A stretch of 29,296 nt of DNA from Candidatus Trichofilum aggregatum. GTDB taxonomy: Bacteria > Chloroflexota > Anaerolineae > Promineifilales > Promineifilaceae. The stretch spans positions 1-29,296 of the forward strand of contig JADJUV010000097.1 of NCBI GenBank assembly GCA_016716885.1, in the 5' to 3' direction. Position numbers and translations under genes: made by a program. How positions within the stretch are numbered: the first letter of the stretch is position 1; every line of letters begins with the position of its first letter. Under the pieces are notes generated by a model. It ran no database searches. It was not told the DNA's origin and worked only from the letters and a program-made list of their open reading frames with translations. This document shows positions 23,427-29,296 of the stretch, one piece after another.

Positions 23427-23635
23427 GGACAGCTCCTACGAAAATAGCCACTGATTAAGGAAACACGGATAGGAATGAACACGGATAAGAATGAAAACTT
23501 GTGGCGTTATTTTCATCCATCCCTTCGGCAAATGCGGAGCTTGCACTTGACAATCTAATTACAAGCTGAGCTTATTGAAGGGGTGACAAGGTGAGTTCCT
23601 AGAGTTCCCTGAGTTCCTACGAGTTCTCTCCCCCC
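23427..23635. repeat. Composite intergenic repeat ('gaaaatagccac' module)
   Basis: Contains, in order, gaaaatagccactgatt, two 'aacacggata' units, gaaaacttgtggcgttatt, catcccttcggc and 'gagttcc' units. The same order occurs at 19993-20330, and in part at 16508 and 27530, so this is a modular dispersed element placed between genes. Confidence 0.75.
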
Positions 23636-24361
23636 TCAAATATCCAACTCAAACTTAAACCGGTCGCCGCGATAGTTGGCGTGTAGATGTTCGATGGGGC
23701 GTCCGTCGGCATCGCTGTAGGTGACGGCGATGGAGAGGATGGGATGCCCGGTGCGAATGTTGAGCAGTTTGGCTTCGGTGGTTCCGGCGGGTACGGCCTG
23801 AATGGTGCGCCGGGTTTGCAAATCAGGGCGGTTGGGCAAGGTGCGGAAAAACTCCCCCAGGGCACTGTCAGACATCGCTTCGACCTGCTCCGCCTCGGCG
23901 ATGGGGCGGGGCAGGTAGGTGAGATGCCAGCCAATCGGCTCCTGGTTGGCAGAGAGTAGAAATTGCACGGAGTACACGGGGTCGTTGGCCTGTAGCTGGA
24001 GCCGTTCCTGGATGGGGGCCGCGGCCGCGACAAACCCCCGCTCCCGTATCTGCCAATCCGGGGTAATCCCTTGCTGGTGCATCAACTCAGTAATGGAAAC
24101 CCGTTTAGACGGGTTGTGGACGATGGCTTTACGGGCGACGAATGTGCCTTGCCCACGATGCCGCTCAAATCGCCCTTCAAAGGTCAATTCCGTCAACGCC
24201 TGGCGCACGGTGATCCGGCTCAGGCCGTAGCTGTTCTGTAATTCCTGCTCACTCGGCACCAGGTCGCCCGGCTTCCACGCGCCACTCTCCAGCTTCTCAA
24301 TGATGATCTGCTTAAGCTGGTAGTAGAGCGGGATGGGGGAGGTGCGGTCGAGGGTGGGCAT
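23636..24361 (-). CDS. GntR-family transcriptional regulator with UTRA domain (HutC type)
   Basis: 241 residues. The winged helix-turn-helix occupies about 10-75 (YYQLKQIIIEKLESGAWKPG, SEQELQNSYGLSRITVRQAL, HRGQGTFVA). The UTRA ligand-binding domain follows (VYSVQFLLSANQEPIGWHLTYL to the end). HutC-type repressors usually bind short palindromes and are released by a pathway metabolite. The gene is first in the minus-strand run and divergent from the amidohydrolase gene. The gap contains the 7-2-7 palindrome at 24463-24484 over a promoter, and a second identical site lies before the FAD monooxygenase. It is therefore probably the local regulator of the whole catabolic cluster; the inducer is unknown. 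Confidence 0.9.
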   Translation of the reverse strand: MPTLDRTSPIPLYYQLKQIIIEKLESGAWKPGDLVPSEQELQNSYGLSRITVRQALTELTFEGRFERHRGQGTFVARKAIVHNPSKRVSITELMHQQGITPDWQIRERGFVAAAAPIQERLQLQANDPVYSVQFLLSANQEPIGWHLTYLPRPIAEAEQVEAMSDSALGEFFRTLPNRPDLQTRRTIQAVPAGTTEAKLLNIRTGHPILSIAVTYSDADGRPIEHLHANYRGDRFKFELDI

Positions 24362-24452
24362 GGGGAGACTGAGAGACTGGGAGATTGAGAGACTAAGAGA
24401 CTGAGCGTGAGACTGGTTACACTGTCACTGTCAACTCTCCCCGCTCTTTCTC

Positions 24453-24481
24453 TTGTCAAACAAATGTTATAATGTTATAAC
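24453..24481 (+). promoter_or_regulatory. Sigma-70-type promoter for the amidohydrolase gene
   Basis: TTGTCA (24453-24458) and TATAAC (24476-24481) are 17 bases apart. The -10 box lies inside the operator palindrome, so a bound repressor would block RNA polymerase. Predicted transcription start about 24488, leader about 155 bases. Confidence 0.6.
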
Positions 24482-24484
24482 AAT
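24463..24484. promoter_or_regulatory. Palindromic operator, copy 2 (likely GntR/UTRA site)
   Basis: GTTATAA-TG-TTATAAC is a perfect 7-2-7 inverted repeat. 22 bases including flanks are identical in reverse complement to 7853-7874. It covers the -10 box of the plus-strand promoter and lies about 100 bases upstream of gntR, consistent with repression and self-control. Confidence 0.75.
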
Positions 24485-24645
24485 AATACTTGCGTTGAAA
24501 TGGCTTGTCAAGGCAATCCAGCCAAGTACCAGGTTACCAGCCACTCAGGAGCTCCGCTACTGTACCTTTTCAACGAAGTCTTGGAAAAGATGTAGTCTCT
24601 TAGTCTCTTAGTCTCTCAATCTCAATTCCCTACCGGTGAAACCCC

Positions 24646-26112
24646 ATGATTGACCTGCTCATCAAAAACGTCAGACTGGCGCGGCCGCGTCAAGACCATA
24701 CCCCCCTCGTAGACATCGCCATTCACGGGGGCAAAATTCAGCACGTCGCCCCGGAAATCCCCGCCGACACCGCCCAGGAAATCCACGACGGGCGGGGCCT
24801 GCTGGCTTTCCCCGGCCTGGTGGACGGCCACATGCACGTGGGCATTTACTCCCCCCTGGCCGAAGATGCCATCACCGAATCGAAAGCGGCCGCGATGGGG
24901 GGCGTCACCACCGCCATCACCTACTTCCGCACCGGGGATTATTACCTGAACCGGGGTGGCCCGTACCGGGATTTTTACCCCGATGTGCTCAACCTCTCCG
25001 CCGGGCGGTATTGGGTGGATTACGCCTACCATCTGGCCCCCATCAACCGGGGCCATATTGACGAAATGCCCCTTTTGCTGGACCAATTCGGCGTGTCTTC
25101 CTTCAAAATTTTCATGTTTTACGGTGGGCACGGACTCCACGGCCGCTCCGACCAACAGCACAACTTTCTCAGGCTGGCCGAGGACGAAAAATACGATTTT
25201 GCCCATTTTGAGTTCATCATGCGCCAGTTGCAGGCGATGATCGCGGCCAATCCAACCCTGGCGCCCTACCTCAGCCTCAGTTTGCACTGCGAAGTGGCCG
25301 ACATTTTGAATGCGTATACCGCCATCGTGCAAAAAGAGGGCAAGCTGAAGGGGCTTCATGCGTACAACGCGGCGCGGCCGCAACACAGCGAAGGGTTAGC
25401 CGTCTTCATCGCCTCGTACCTGGCCCACGAAACCGACTGCACCAACATCAATTTGCTCCACCTCTCCTCACGCAAAGCCCTCGCGGCCGCGTTGATGATG
25501 CGCGACCTCTTCCCCCACATCAGCTTCCGGCGCGAAGTTACCATCGGCCACCTTTTGCTCGACGTAGACGAACCCAACGGCATCCTCGCCAAAGTCAACC
25601 CGCCCATCCGCCCCCGCGCCGATGTGGAATTTTTGTGGGAGCGACTGCTGGATGGGGATGTGGATTGGGTGGTCAGCGACCACGCCTGCTGTGCGACGGA
25701 GATGAAGTACAACGCGGCACACCCCGACGACATCTGGATGGCGAAATCCGGTTTTGGGGGCACGGAATATTTGTTGAGCGGCCTGCACAGCGAAGGGCGC
25801 AAACGGGGCCTCTCCCTGAACCGCATCGCCGAACTGGTGTCGTGGAATCCGGCGCAACGGTACGGCCTGCTCAACAAAGGGGACATCGCCCCCGGTTACG
25901 ACGCCGACATCGTGTTGTTTGATCCCGACGAATCGTTTGTGGTGCGTGCGGCCGCGTCCGAATCAGGGCAGGGGTACACCCCATTTGAAGGGCACGAGCT
26001 GATGGGACGGGTAAAAGCGACCTATTTACGCGGCCGCAACATCTACGCCAACGGCCACATCCTCGGCCCCGCCCTCGGGCAGTACATCAAACGACCCTCT
26101 TCACTTGGATAG
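24646..26112 (+). CDS. Cyclic amidohydrolase (dihydropyrimidinase/hydantoinase/imidase family)
   Basis: 488-residue metal-dependent hydrolase of cyclic amides or imides. The binuclear-metal ligands are visible: GLVDGHMHVG (His62, His64), the carbamylated lysine in SSFKIFM (Lys154), a later His in LSLHCE, another His in LLHLSSRKAL and the catalytic Asp in WVVSDHACC. The closing domain ends GYDADIVLFDPDESFVV. It lies under the operator-controlled promoter and begins a plus-strand group with a flavoprotein and an aldehyde dehydrogenase. Members open dihydrouracil, hydantoin, dihydroorotate, allantoin and cyclic imides. Maleimides, the stable ring fragments of oxidised tetrapyrroles, would be attractive substrates here (inference). 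No pyrimidine or purine genes are nearby. Six GCGGCCGC octamers lie within it. Confidence 0.9.
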   Translation: MIDLLIKNVRLARPRQDHTPLVDIAIHGGKIQHVAPEIPADTAQEIHDGRGLLAFPGLVDGHMHVGIYSPLAEDAITESKAAAMGGVTTAITYFRTGDYYLNRGGPYRDFYPDVLNLSAGRYWVDYAYHLAPINRGHIDEMPLLLDQFGVSSFKIFMFYGGHGLHGRSDQQHNFLRLAEDEKYDFAHFEFIMRQLQAMIAANPTLAPYLSLSLHCEVADILNAYTAIVQKEGKLKGLHAYNAARPQHSEGLAVFIASYLAHETDCTNINLLHLSSRKALAAALMMRDLFPHISFRREVTIGHLLLDVDEPNGILAKVNPPIRPRADVEFLWERLLDGDVDWVVSDHACCATEMKYNAAHPDDIWMAKSGFGGTEYLLSGLHSEGRKRGLSLNRIAELVSWNPAQRYGLLNKGDIAPGYDADIVLFDPDESFVVRAAASESGQGYTPFEGHELMGRVKATYLRGRNIYANGHILGPALGQYIKRPSSLG

Positions 26113-26130
26113 AAGTGAGATAAACAAACT

Positions 26131-26180
26131 GAGCGGGATGAATAATTAATGGTGGTACCACTCACAATTATTATTTACCC
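26131..26180. other. Possible imperfect hairpin between amidohydrolase and flavoprotein genes
   Basis: The palindrome GTGGTACCAC (26152-26161) is flanked by aataatt and aattatt, giving an imperfect stem of about 20 bp. There is no clean T-run. It could be a processing site or weak attenuator. Confidence 0.35.
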
Positions 26181-26212
26181 ATTTTGCCTAACCGGAGCCA
26201 GAACCACAAACG

Positions 26213-27490
26213 ATTAGCACCAAACTCACCGCCGAATACCTTTTTGACGACCTGACCCCTGCGGAACGCGGCCGCGCCGAACGAGTCGAAGCTATCCTGC
26301 CCGAACTCCGCGCCCATGCCGAAGAAGCGGATGCCCTGGGGCAGTTTTACGCCCCCCACCGGGAAACCTTCGCCCAGGCCGGACTGCTGGGCCTCGTCAT
26401 CCCGACGGCGTATGGTGGCCTGGGGGGTGGTCTGCGTGACCTCGCGGCCGCGACCTTTGCCCTGGGAACCGCCTGCCCCTCCACCGCCCTGGCCTACTTC
26501 TTCCACTGCTCCACCTCCTCACGCGGCCTGTTAGCCCTGGAAGCCATCGCCGAAGGCAAATTCAGCGACGCCGAAATTCCCGCCGTGCAACGTTTTGCCG
26601 AAAATGTCCTGCACCGCATGGGCACACAGAATCAACTCCTGGGCAACTTCGCCAGCGAGGTTGCCAAATCGTCCCAAAGTGCCGTTTTCATCGCCACCGA
26701 AGCGGAAAAAGTAGACGGCGGCTGGCGGCTGAACGGCGTCAAATCATTCGGTTGCAACACCGGTGTGGCCGATGCTTATCTGGTGGCGGCCAAACTCAAG
26801 GGGTACGACACCGCCGAGGGGTTGACCATGTTTTTTGTCCCCCGTGACGCCGAGGGGGTGAAGGAGCGGCCGCCGTGGGATGCTTTAGGGATGCGGGCCA
26901 CCGCCTCACACGGCATCATCCTGGAAAACGTCTTTGTCCCCGATGAAGAATCCCTGGCCATTCCCGGCGCGTTTGTTAAGCTGATGCAAACCAGCCGGGG
27001 GTCGCTCATGGGCAATCAGCCCGCCATCTCCGCCCTGTACCTCGGCGCGGCCAAACAGGCGTATGATTTCGCCCTGGCCTCGACGATGCGGATGAAATTT
27101 GAAGACACGGGCAAACCCATCGCCACCAGCCCGTTCCACCAGGAACTCATCGGCAAAATGACGGTGGAGATGGAAACCGCCCGGCTCTGGCTGAGGCGGC
27201 AGATTGATCTGGAGACGTGCGAACCCCCTACCGCCGGAAAAACCGAGGTGGTGCAACATTGGCGCATGGCCAAAGGGGTCATTTCCGAGAGTGCCTTCCT
27301 GGTGGCCCAACTGGCGCTGAAGATGTGTGGCACCAGTGGCACGGCCAACCGGGGGGTCATCGCCCGCATGTTGCGCGACACCGCCATGGCCCTGGTGATG
27401 GCCTTCCCTGCCGAACGCGGCCGCCTCGAAGCCGCCAAAACCATCACCGACGGGCAGGAGACGACGTCGTTTGCGGTGAAGCAGGATTAG
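26213..27490 (+). CDS. Acyl-CoA-dehydrogenase-fold flavoprotein (possible two-component monooxygenase)
   Basis: 425 residues if begun at ATT 26213 (ISTKLTAEYLFDDLTPAERG). The open frame runs upstream only to 26192, with no ATG, GTG or TTG before the family N-terminus, so either ATT is used or the start has mutated; the next in-frame ATG (26618) would lose the N-terminal domain. The N-terminal helical domain (AGLLGLVIPTAYGGLGGG), middle beta domain (WRLNGVKSFGCNTGVADAYLV, GIILENVFVPDEESL) and C-terminal helices (KMCGTSGTANRGVIARMLRD) fit the acyl-CoA dehydrogenase superfamily. The end lacks the usual catalytic-Glu YEG motif and resembles the DszC/HpaB-like hydroxylase branch. The flavin reductase domain at 12521 could be its partner. 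Substrate unknown. Confidence 0.78.
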   Translation: MSTKLTAEYLFDDLTPAERGRAERVEAILPELRAHAEEADALGQFYAPHRETFAQAGLLGLVIPTAYGGLGGGLRDLAAATFALGTACPSTALAYFFHCSTSSRGLLALEAIAEGKFSDAEIPAVQRFAENVLHRMGTQNQLLGNFASEVAKSSQSAVFIATEAEKVDGGWRLNGVKSFGCNTGVADAYLVAAKLKGYDTAEGLTMFFVPRDAEGVKERPPWDALGMRATASHGIILENVFVPDEESLAIPGAFVKLMQTSRGSLMGNQPAISALYLGAAKQAYDFALASTMRMKFEDTGKPIATSPFHQELIGKMTVEMETARLWLRRQIDLETCEPPTAGKTEVVQHWRMAKGVISESAFLVAQLALKMCGTSGTANRGVIARMLRDTAMALVMAFPAERGRLEAAKTITDGQETTSFAVKQD

Positions 27491-27773
27491 AGGGGAACTC
27501 GTGGGAACTGTGGGAACTCGTAGGAACTCCTGCGAAAATAGCCACTGATTAAGGAAACACGGATAGGAAAGAACACGGTAGGCTTCGCCGCGCCGCAGGC
27601 TAAAAGAATGAAAATCTGCGTTAATCCCCAAAATCTGCGGATAGATTTTCATCCATCTTGGTGCGCCGCAGGCTCATAGGAACTCGTGGGAACTCTGCCA
27701 CTTTGCCACTCGCAAACTTGCTACTCGCCACTCGCCACTCGCCACTCGCCACTCATCTTCTCAGGAGTAACTC
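27491..27773. repeat. Intergenic composite repeats
   Basis: Reverse-strand 'ggaactcgtg' units, the gaaaatagccactgatt module, cgccgcaggct fragments, and a 'ccactcg' heptamer array (about 27706-27754) fill the gap before the aldehyde dehydrogenase gene. Its ribosome site (CAGGAG, about 27761) lies just after the array. Confidence 0.8.
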
Positions 27774-29249
27774 ATGGAATTTCCCCCCATCATCATGCCC
27801 GCGTTAGAAGAGGTGAAAAAACATTTCAGCCTGTTTGATTGGATTGACGGTGAGCGTATCCCGCCGACGGTGACGTTGAACGGGTTTGTGCATAACCCCA
27901 ACAACGGCGAAATCATCGCCCCGCAAATGGCGACCAGCCCGGAGAATATCGAGCGGGCCTTGCAGGTGGCGCAGAGGCTCCACGAGTCCGGCGTCTGGGC
28001 CAACACACCGCCGGAACAACGGGCCGATATTTTGGACGCGGCCGCGAACCATCTCATCCCCCTCACCGGTTTGATCGCCGCCGTAGAGTCCTACCACACC
28101 GGCATCGTCTTCAGCACCACCAGCTTCGTGAATGCCATCGTCTGGCTGGCCTTCAAAGCGGCCGCGGGCGTTCTGCGCTCCGGTTATGCCGTCAACACCG
28201 TACCCGGCCCCCTGGGGGATGTCGAAATTCGGCGCAAACCGTTGGGGGTGGCCGTGGCCATCGTGCCCTGGAACTCCCCCGCCGCCCTGGCCGCGCACAA
28301 AGTTGCCAACGCCCTGGCCGCCGGTTGCCCCGTCATCCTCAAACCCACCGAATGGGCGCCCTACTCCTGCCTCTTCCTGGCCGAGGGGCTAGAGGCCGCC
28401 GGTTTGCCGCGTGGCCTGTTCCAGATTGTCAACGGCGGGGCGGAAGTCGGCTCGCGGCTGGTGAACGATAAACGGGTGCGGGCCGTGTCGTTTACCGGTG
28501 GGTTGCAAGGGGGGCGGGCGGTCGCGGCCGCGTGCGCCACCGATTTCAAATCCCTGCAACTGGAACTGGGGGGGAACAATGCGTTGGTCGTCTTGCCCGA
28601 TGCCGATGTGGATAAAGTGGCGGATGGCATTGTGGCCGGGTTGACGACGCTCAACGGGCAATGGTGTCGGGCGTTGGGCCGCCTCATTGTGCATGAAACA
28701 ATAGAGGAACAGGTGGTCGCGGCCGCGTTGCGTAAACTACAACAGGTCAAAGCCGGTGACGCCCTCTCTGCTGAGTCCCAACTTGGCCCGCTGGCGAACG
28801 AAGCACATAAAGGACGGATTGCGGCCGCGATTCAGGCCCTGGCGCAAAAAGGGGGGCAAATCCATCAGGCCACCCCCATCCCCGACACCGGCTTCTTCCT
28901 GCCGCCCACCCTCATCACCGGCGTCCCCCCATCCGAAACCCTCGAAGAGATTTTTGGCCCTGTAGCCACCGTCCACCCGTTCCACAGCGACGCCGAAGCG
29001 GTGCAACTCGCCAACCAGACCCCCTACGGCCTGGGCGGGTACGTCTACTCCCAGGATGAAAACCACGCCCTGGCGATTGCCCGGCAGATGAACACCGGTG
29101 GCGTCAAAGTCAACGGCGTCAGCTTACTCGAACTAAACGTAGACGCGCCCCGCCCCGCCTGGGGCCTGAGCGGCTTCGGCGAAGAGGGCACATTGGAGAC
29201 GTTTGACGTATTTTGCGGGAAGAGTGTGGTGGGGGTAGCGGGGAAGTGA
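27774..29249 (+). CDS. NAD(P)-dependent aldehyde dehydrogenase
   Basis: 491 residues, full family length. The motif VAIVPWNSPAALAAHKVANAL precedes the cofactor-binding LKPTEWAPYS. LQLELGGNN carries the general base Glu264, the nucleophile is Cys298 in NGQWCRALGR, and EIFGPVATVHPF is the standard C-terminal signature. Oxidises an aldehyde to a carboxylate. The start has a CAGGAG site ten bases upstream. It closes the visible plus-strand group after the amidohydrolase and flavoprotein genes. In the pathway model it could oxidise an aldehyde released by ring cleavage or side-chain oxidation (for example from phytol), but no specific substrate can be assigned. Five GCGGCCGC octamers are inside, in Ala-rich parts. 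Confidence 0.92.
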   Translation: MEFPPIIMPALEEVKKHFSLFDWIDGERIPPTVTLNGFVHNPNNGEIIAPQMATSPENIERALQVAQRLHESGVWANTPPEQRADILDAAANHLIPLTGLIAAVESYHTGIVFSTTSFVNAIVWLAFKAAAGVLRSGYAVNTVPGPLGDVEIRRKPLGVAVAIVPWNSPAALAAHKVANALAAGCPVILKPTEWAPYSCLFLAEGLEAAGLPRGLFQIVNGGAEVGSRLVNDKRVRAVSFTGGLQGGRAVAAACATDFKSLQLELGGNNALVVLPDADVDKVADGIVAGLTTLNGQWCRALGRLIVHETIEEQVVAAALRKLQQVKAGDALSAESQLGPLANEAHKGRIAAAIQALAQKGGQIHQATPIPDTGFFLPPTLITGVPPSETLEEIFGPVATVHPFHSDAEAVQLANQTPYGLGGYVYSQDENHALAIARQMNTGGVKVNGVSLLELNVDAPRPAWGLSGFGEEGTLETFDVFCGKSVVGVAGK

Positions 29250-29296
29250 GGCTGAGGCGTGGTGCATGAGGCGTGATACGTACCGTCTTCTGGCCT

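Larger units (their letters stand above)
9427..24361 (-). other. Putative operon of fifteen minus-strand genes headed by gntR
   Basis: All genes from gntR to the CaiB-type transferase point the same way with no opposing gene. Coupling is tight at several joins: ATGA overlaps at 22968-22971 and 10599-10602, and a 3-base gap at 15788-15790. The other gaps (22-340 bases) are filled with short tandem repeats rather than clear promoters or terminators. Transcription as one unit is inferred; internal promoters cannot be excluded, especially in the longer gaps 17782-18119 and 19993-20330. Confidence 0.6.
24362..24645. other. Divergent control region between gntR and the cyclic amidohydrolase
   Basis: 'gagactga' repeats (24362-24416) lie next to gntR. 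The promoter and operator are at 24453-24484. A leader with possible secondary structure follows: CGTTGAAA at 24493 pairs with TTTCAACG near 24570, and TGGCT pairs with AGCCA inside. 'tagtctct' repeats (24594-24622) end before the amidohydrolase start. The leader structure is weakly supported. Confidence 0.55.
405..28828. repeat. Highly iterated palindrome GCGGCCGC (about 55 copies, HIP-like)
   Basis: Starts by hand count: 405, 744, 792, 1073, 1757, 2015, 2257, 2470, 3439, 6219, 7033, 8479, 8861, 9043, 9232, 10375, 11241, 11469, 11520, 11644, 13137, 13209, 13636, 14585, 14629, 18264, 18414, 18838, 18979, 19019, 20458, 20859, 20999, 21355, 21958, 22199, 22490, 22883, 22949, 24021, 24681, 24886, 25374, 25483, 25948, 26030, 26268, 26444, 26866, 27417, 28038, 28158, 28524, 28719, 28821. 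Many extend to CGCGGCCGCG. It is read as AAA, RGR or RP depending on frame, so the constraint is on DNA, not protein. It is absent from the IS genes and from 14637-18263. By analogy this parallels the cyanobacterial HIP1 octamer. Confidence 0.93.

Noticed and set aside
24493..24575. Riboswitch in the amidohydrolase leader
   Set aside because: Some pairing is possible (CGTTGAAA/TTTCAACG), but no known riboswitch core was recognised and no terminator or masked ribosome site is evident.
24622..25386. 254-codon minus-strand frame opposite the amidohydrolase
   Set aside because: Shadow of the amidohydrolase gene, which has all metal ligands in order; it also overlaps the promoter leader.

Overview
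Overall impression. GC-rich bacterial DNA, most like an Anaerolineae-type Chloroflexota genome. This is an inference from gene content and style: an FG-GAP/ASPIC lipoprotein, a SEYQYYEF-type protein of unknown function, an IS21 element carrying a MalT-N-terminus-like passenger, and gaps full of short 'cacggat' and 'gagttcc' repeats. No rRNA, tRNA or CRISPR was seen. The palindrome GCGGCCGC recurs about 55 times by hand count, in all reading frames, like a HIP1-type genome signature.

Left flank (1-7.7 kb). A partial sugar ABC permease and an FG-GAP/ASPIC lipoprotein are both broken by single-base indels. They are followed by a good terminator, a small conserved hypothetical gene, a complete IS21-family element (istA, istB and a third gene) that truncates a SEYQYYEF-family gene, and an intact thiol peroxidase gene.

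Catabolic cluster (about 7.85-29.25 kb). A GntR/UTRA regulator heads a run of fourteen further minus-strand genes down to 9427. Divergently on the plus strand lie a hydantoinase-type cyclic amidohydrolase, an acyl-CoA-dehydrogenase-fold flavoprotein and an aldehyde dehydrogenase. A plus-strand FAD monooxygenase closes the left side. An identical 22-bp palindromic site lies in the GntR/amidohydrolase divergent region and upstream of the monooxygenase, which suggests one regulon.

The minus-strand genes include close look-alikes of plant chlorophyll-breakdown enzymes: an SDR resembling chlorophyll b reductase (NOL/NYC1), a Rieske oxygenase with a pheophorbide a oxygenase-like layout, two red chlorophyll catabolite reductase (RCCR)-like proteins, and an alpha/beta hydrolase that could be chlorophyllase-like. 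Four lipocalin/DUF3598-like beta-barrel proteins and a DUF3891 protein are interleaved. Downstream in the same run are a flavin reductase/HMG-CoA-lyase fusion, a LeuC/LeuD-type hydro-lyase and a CaiB-type CoA-transferase.

Working model (inference): a bacterial operon for full breakdown of chlorophyll-type tetrapyrroles. The plant-like enzymes would remove the ester, reduce the formyl group, open the ring and reduce the bilin. The beta-barrels would carry intermediates. Oxidative fragmentation would yield maleimides, which the cyclic amidohydrolase opens. The LeuCD-CaiB-lyase module would hydrate, activate and split the resulting dialkylmaleates into central metabolites. The family matches were made by eye from motifs; the substrates are unproven.
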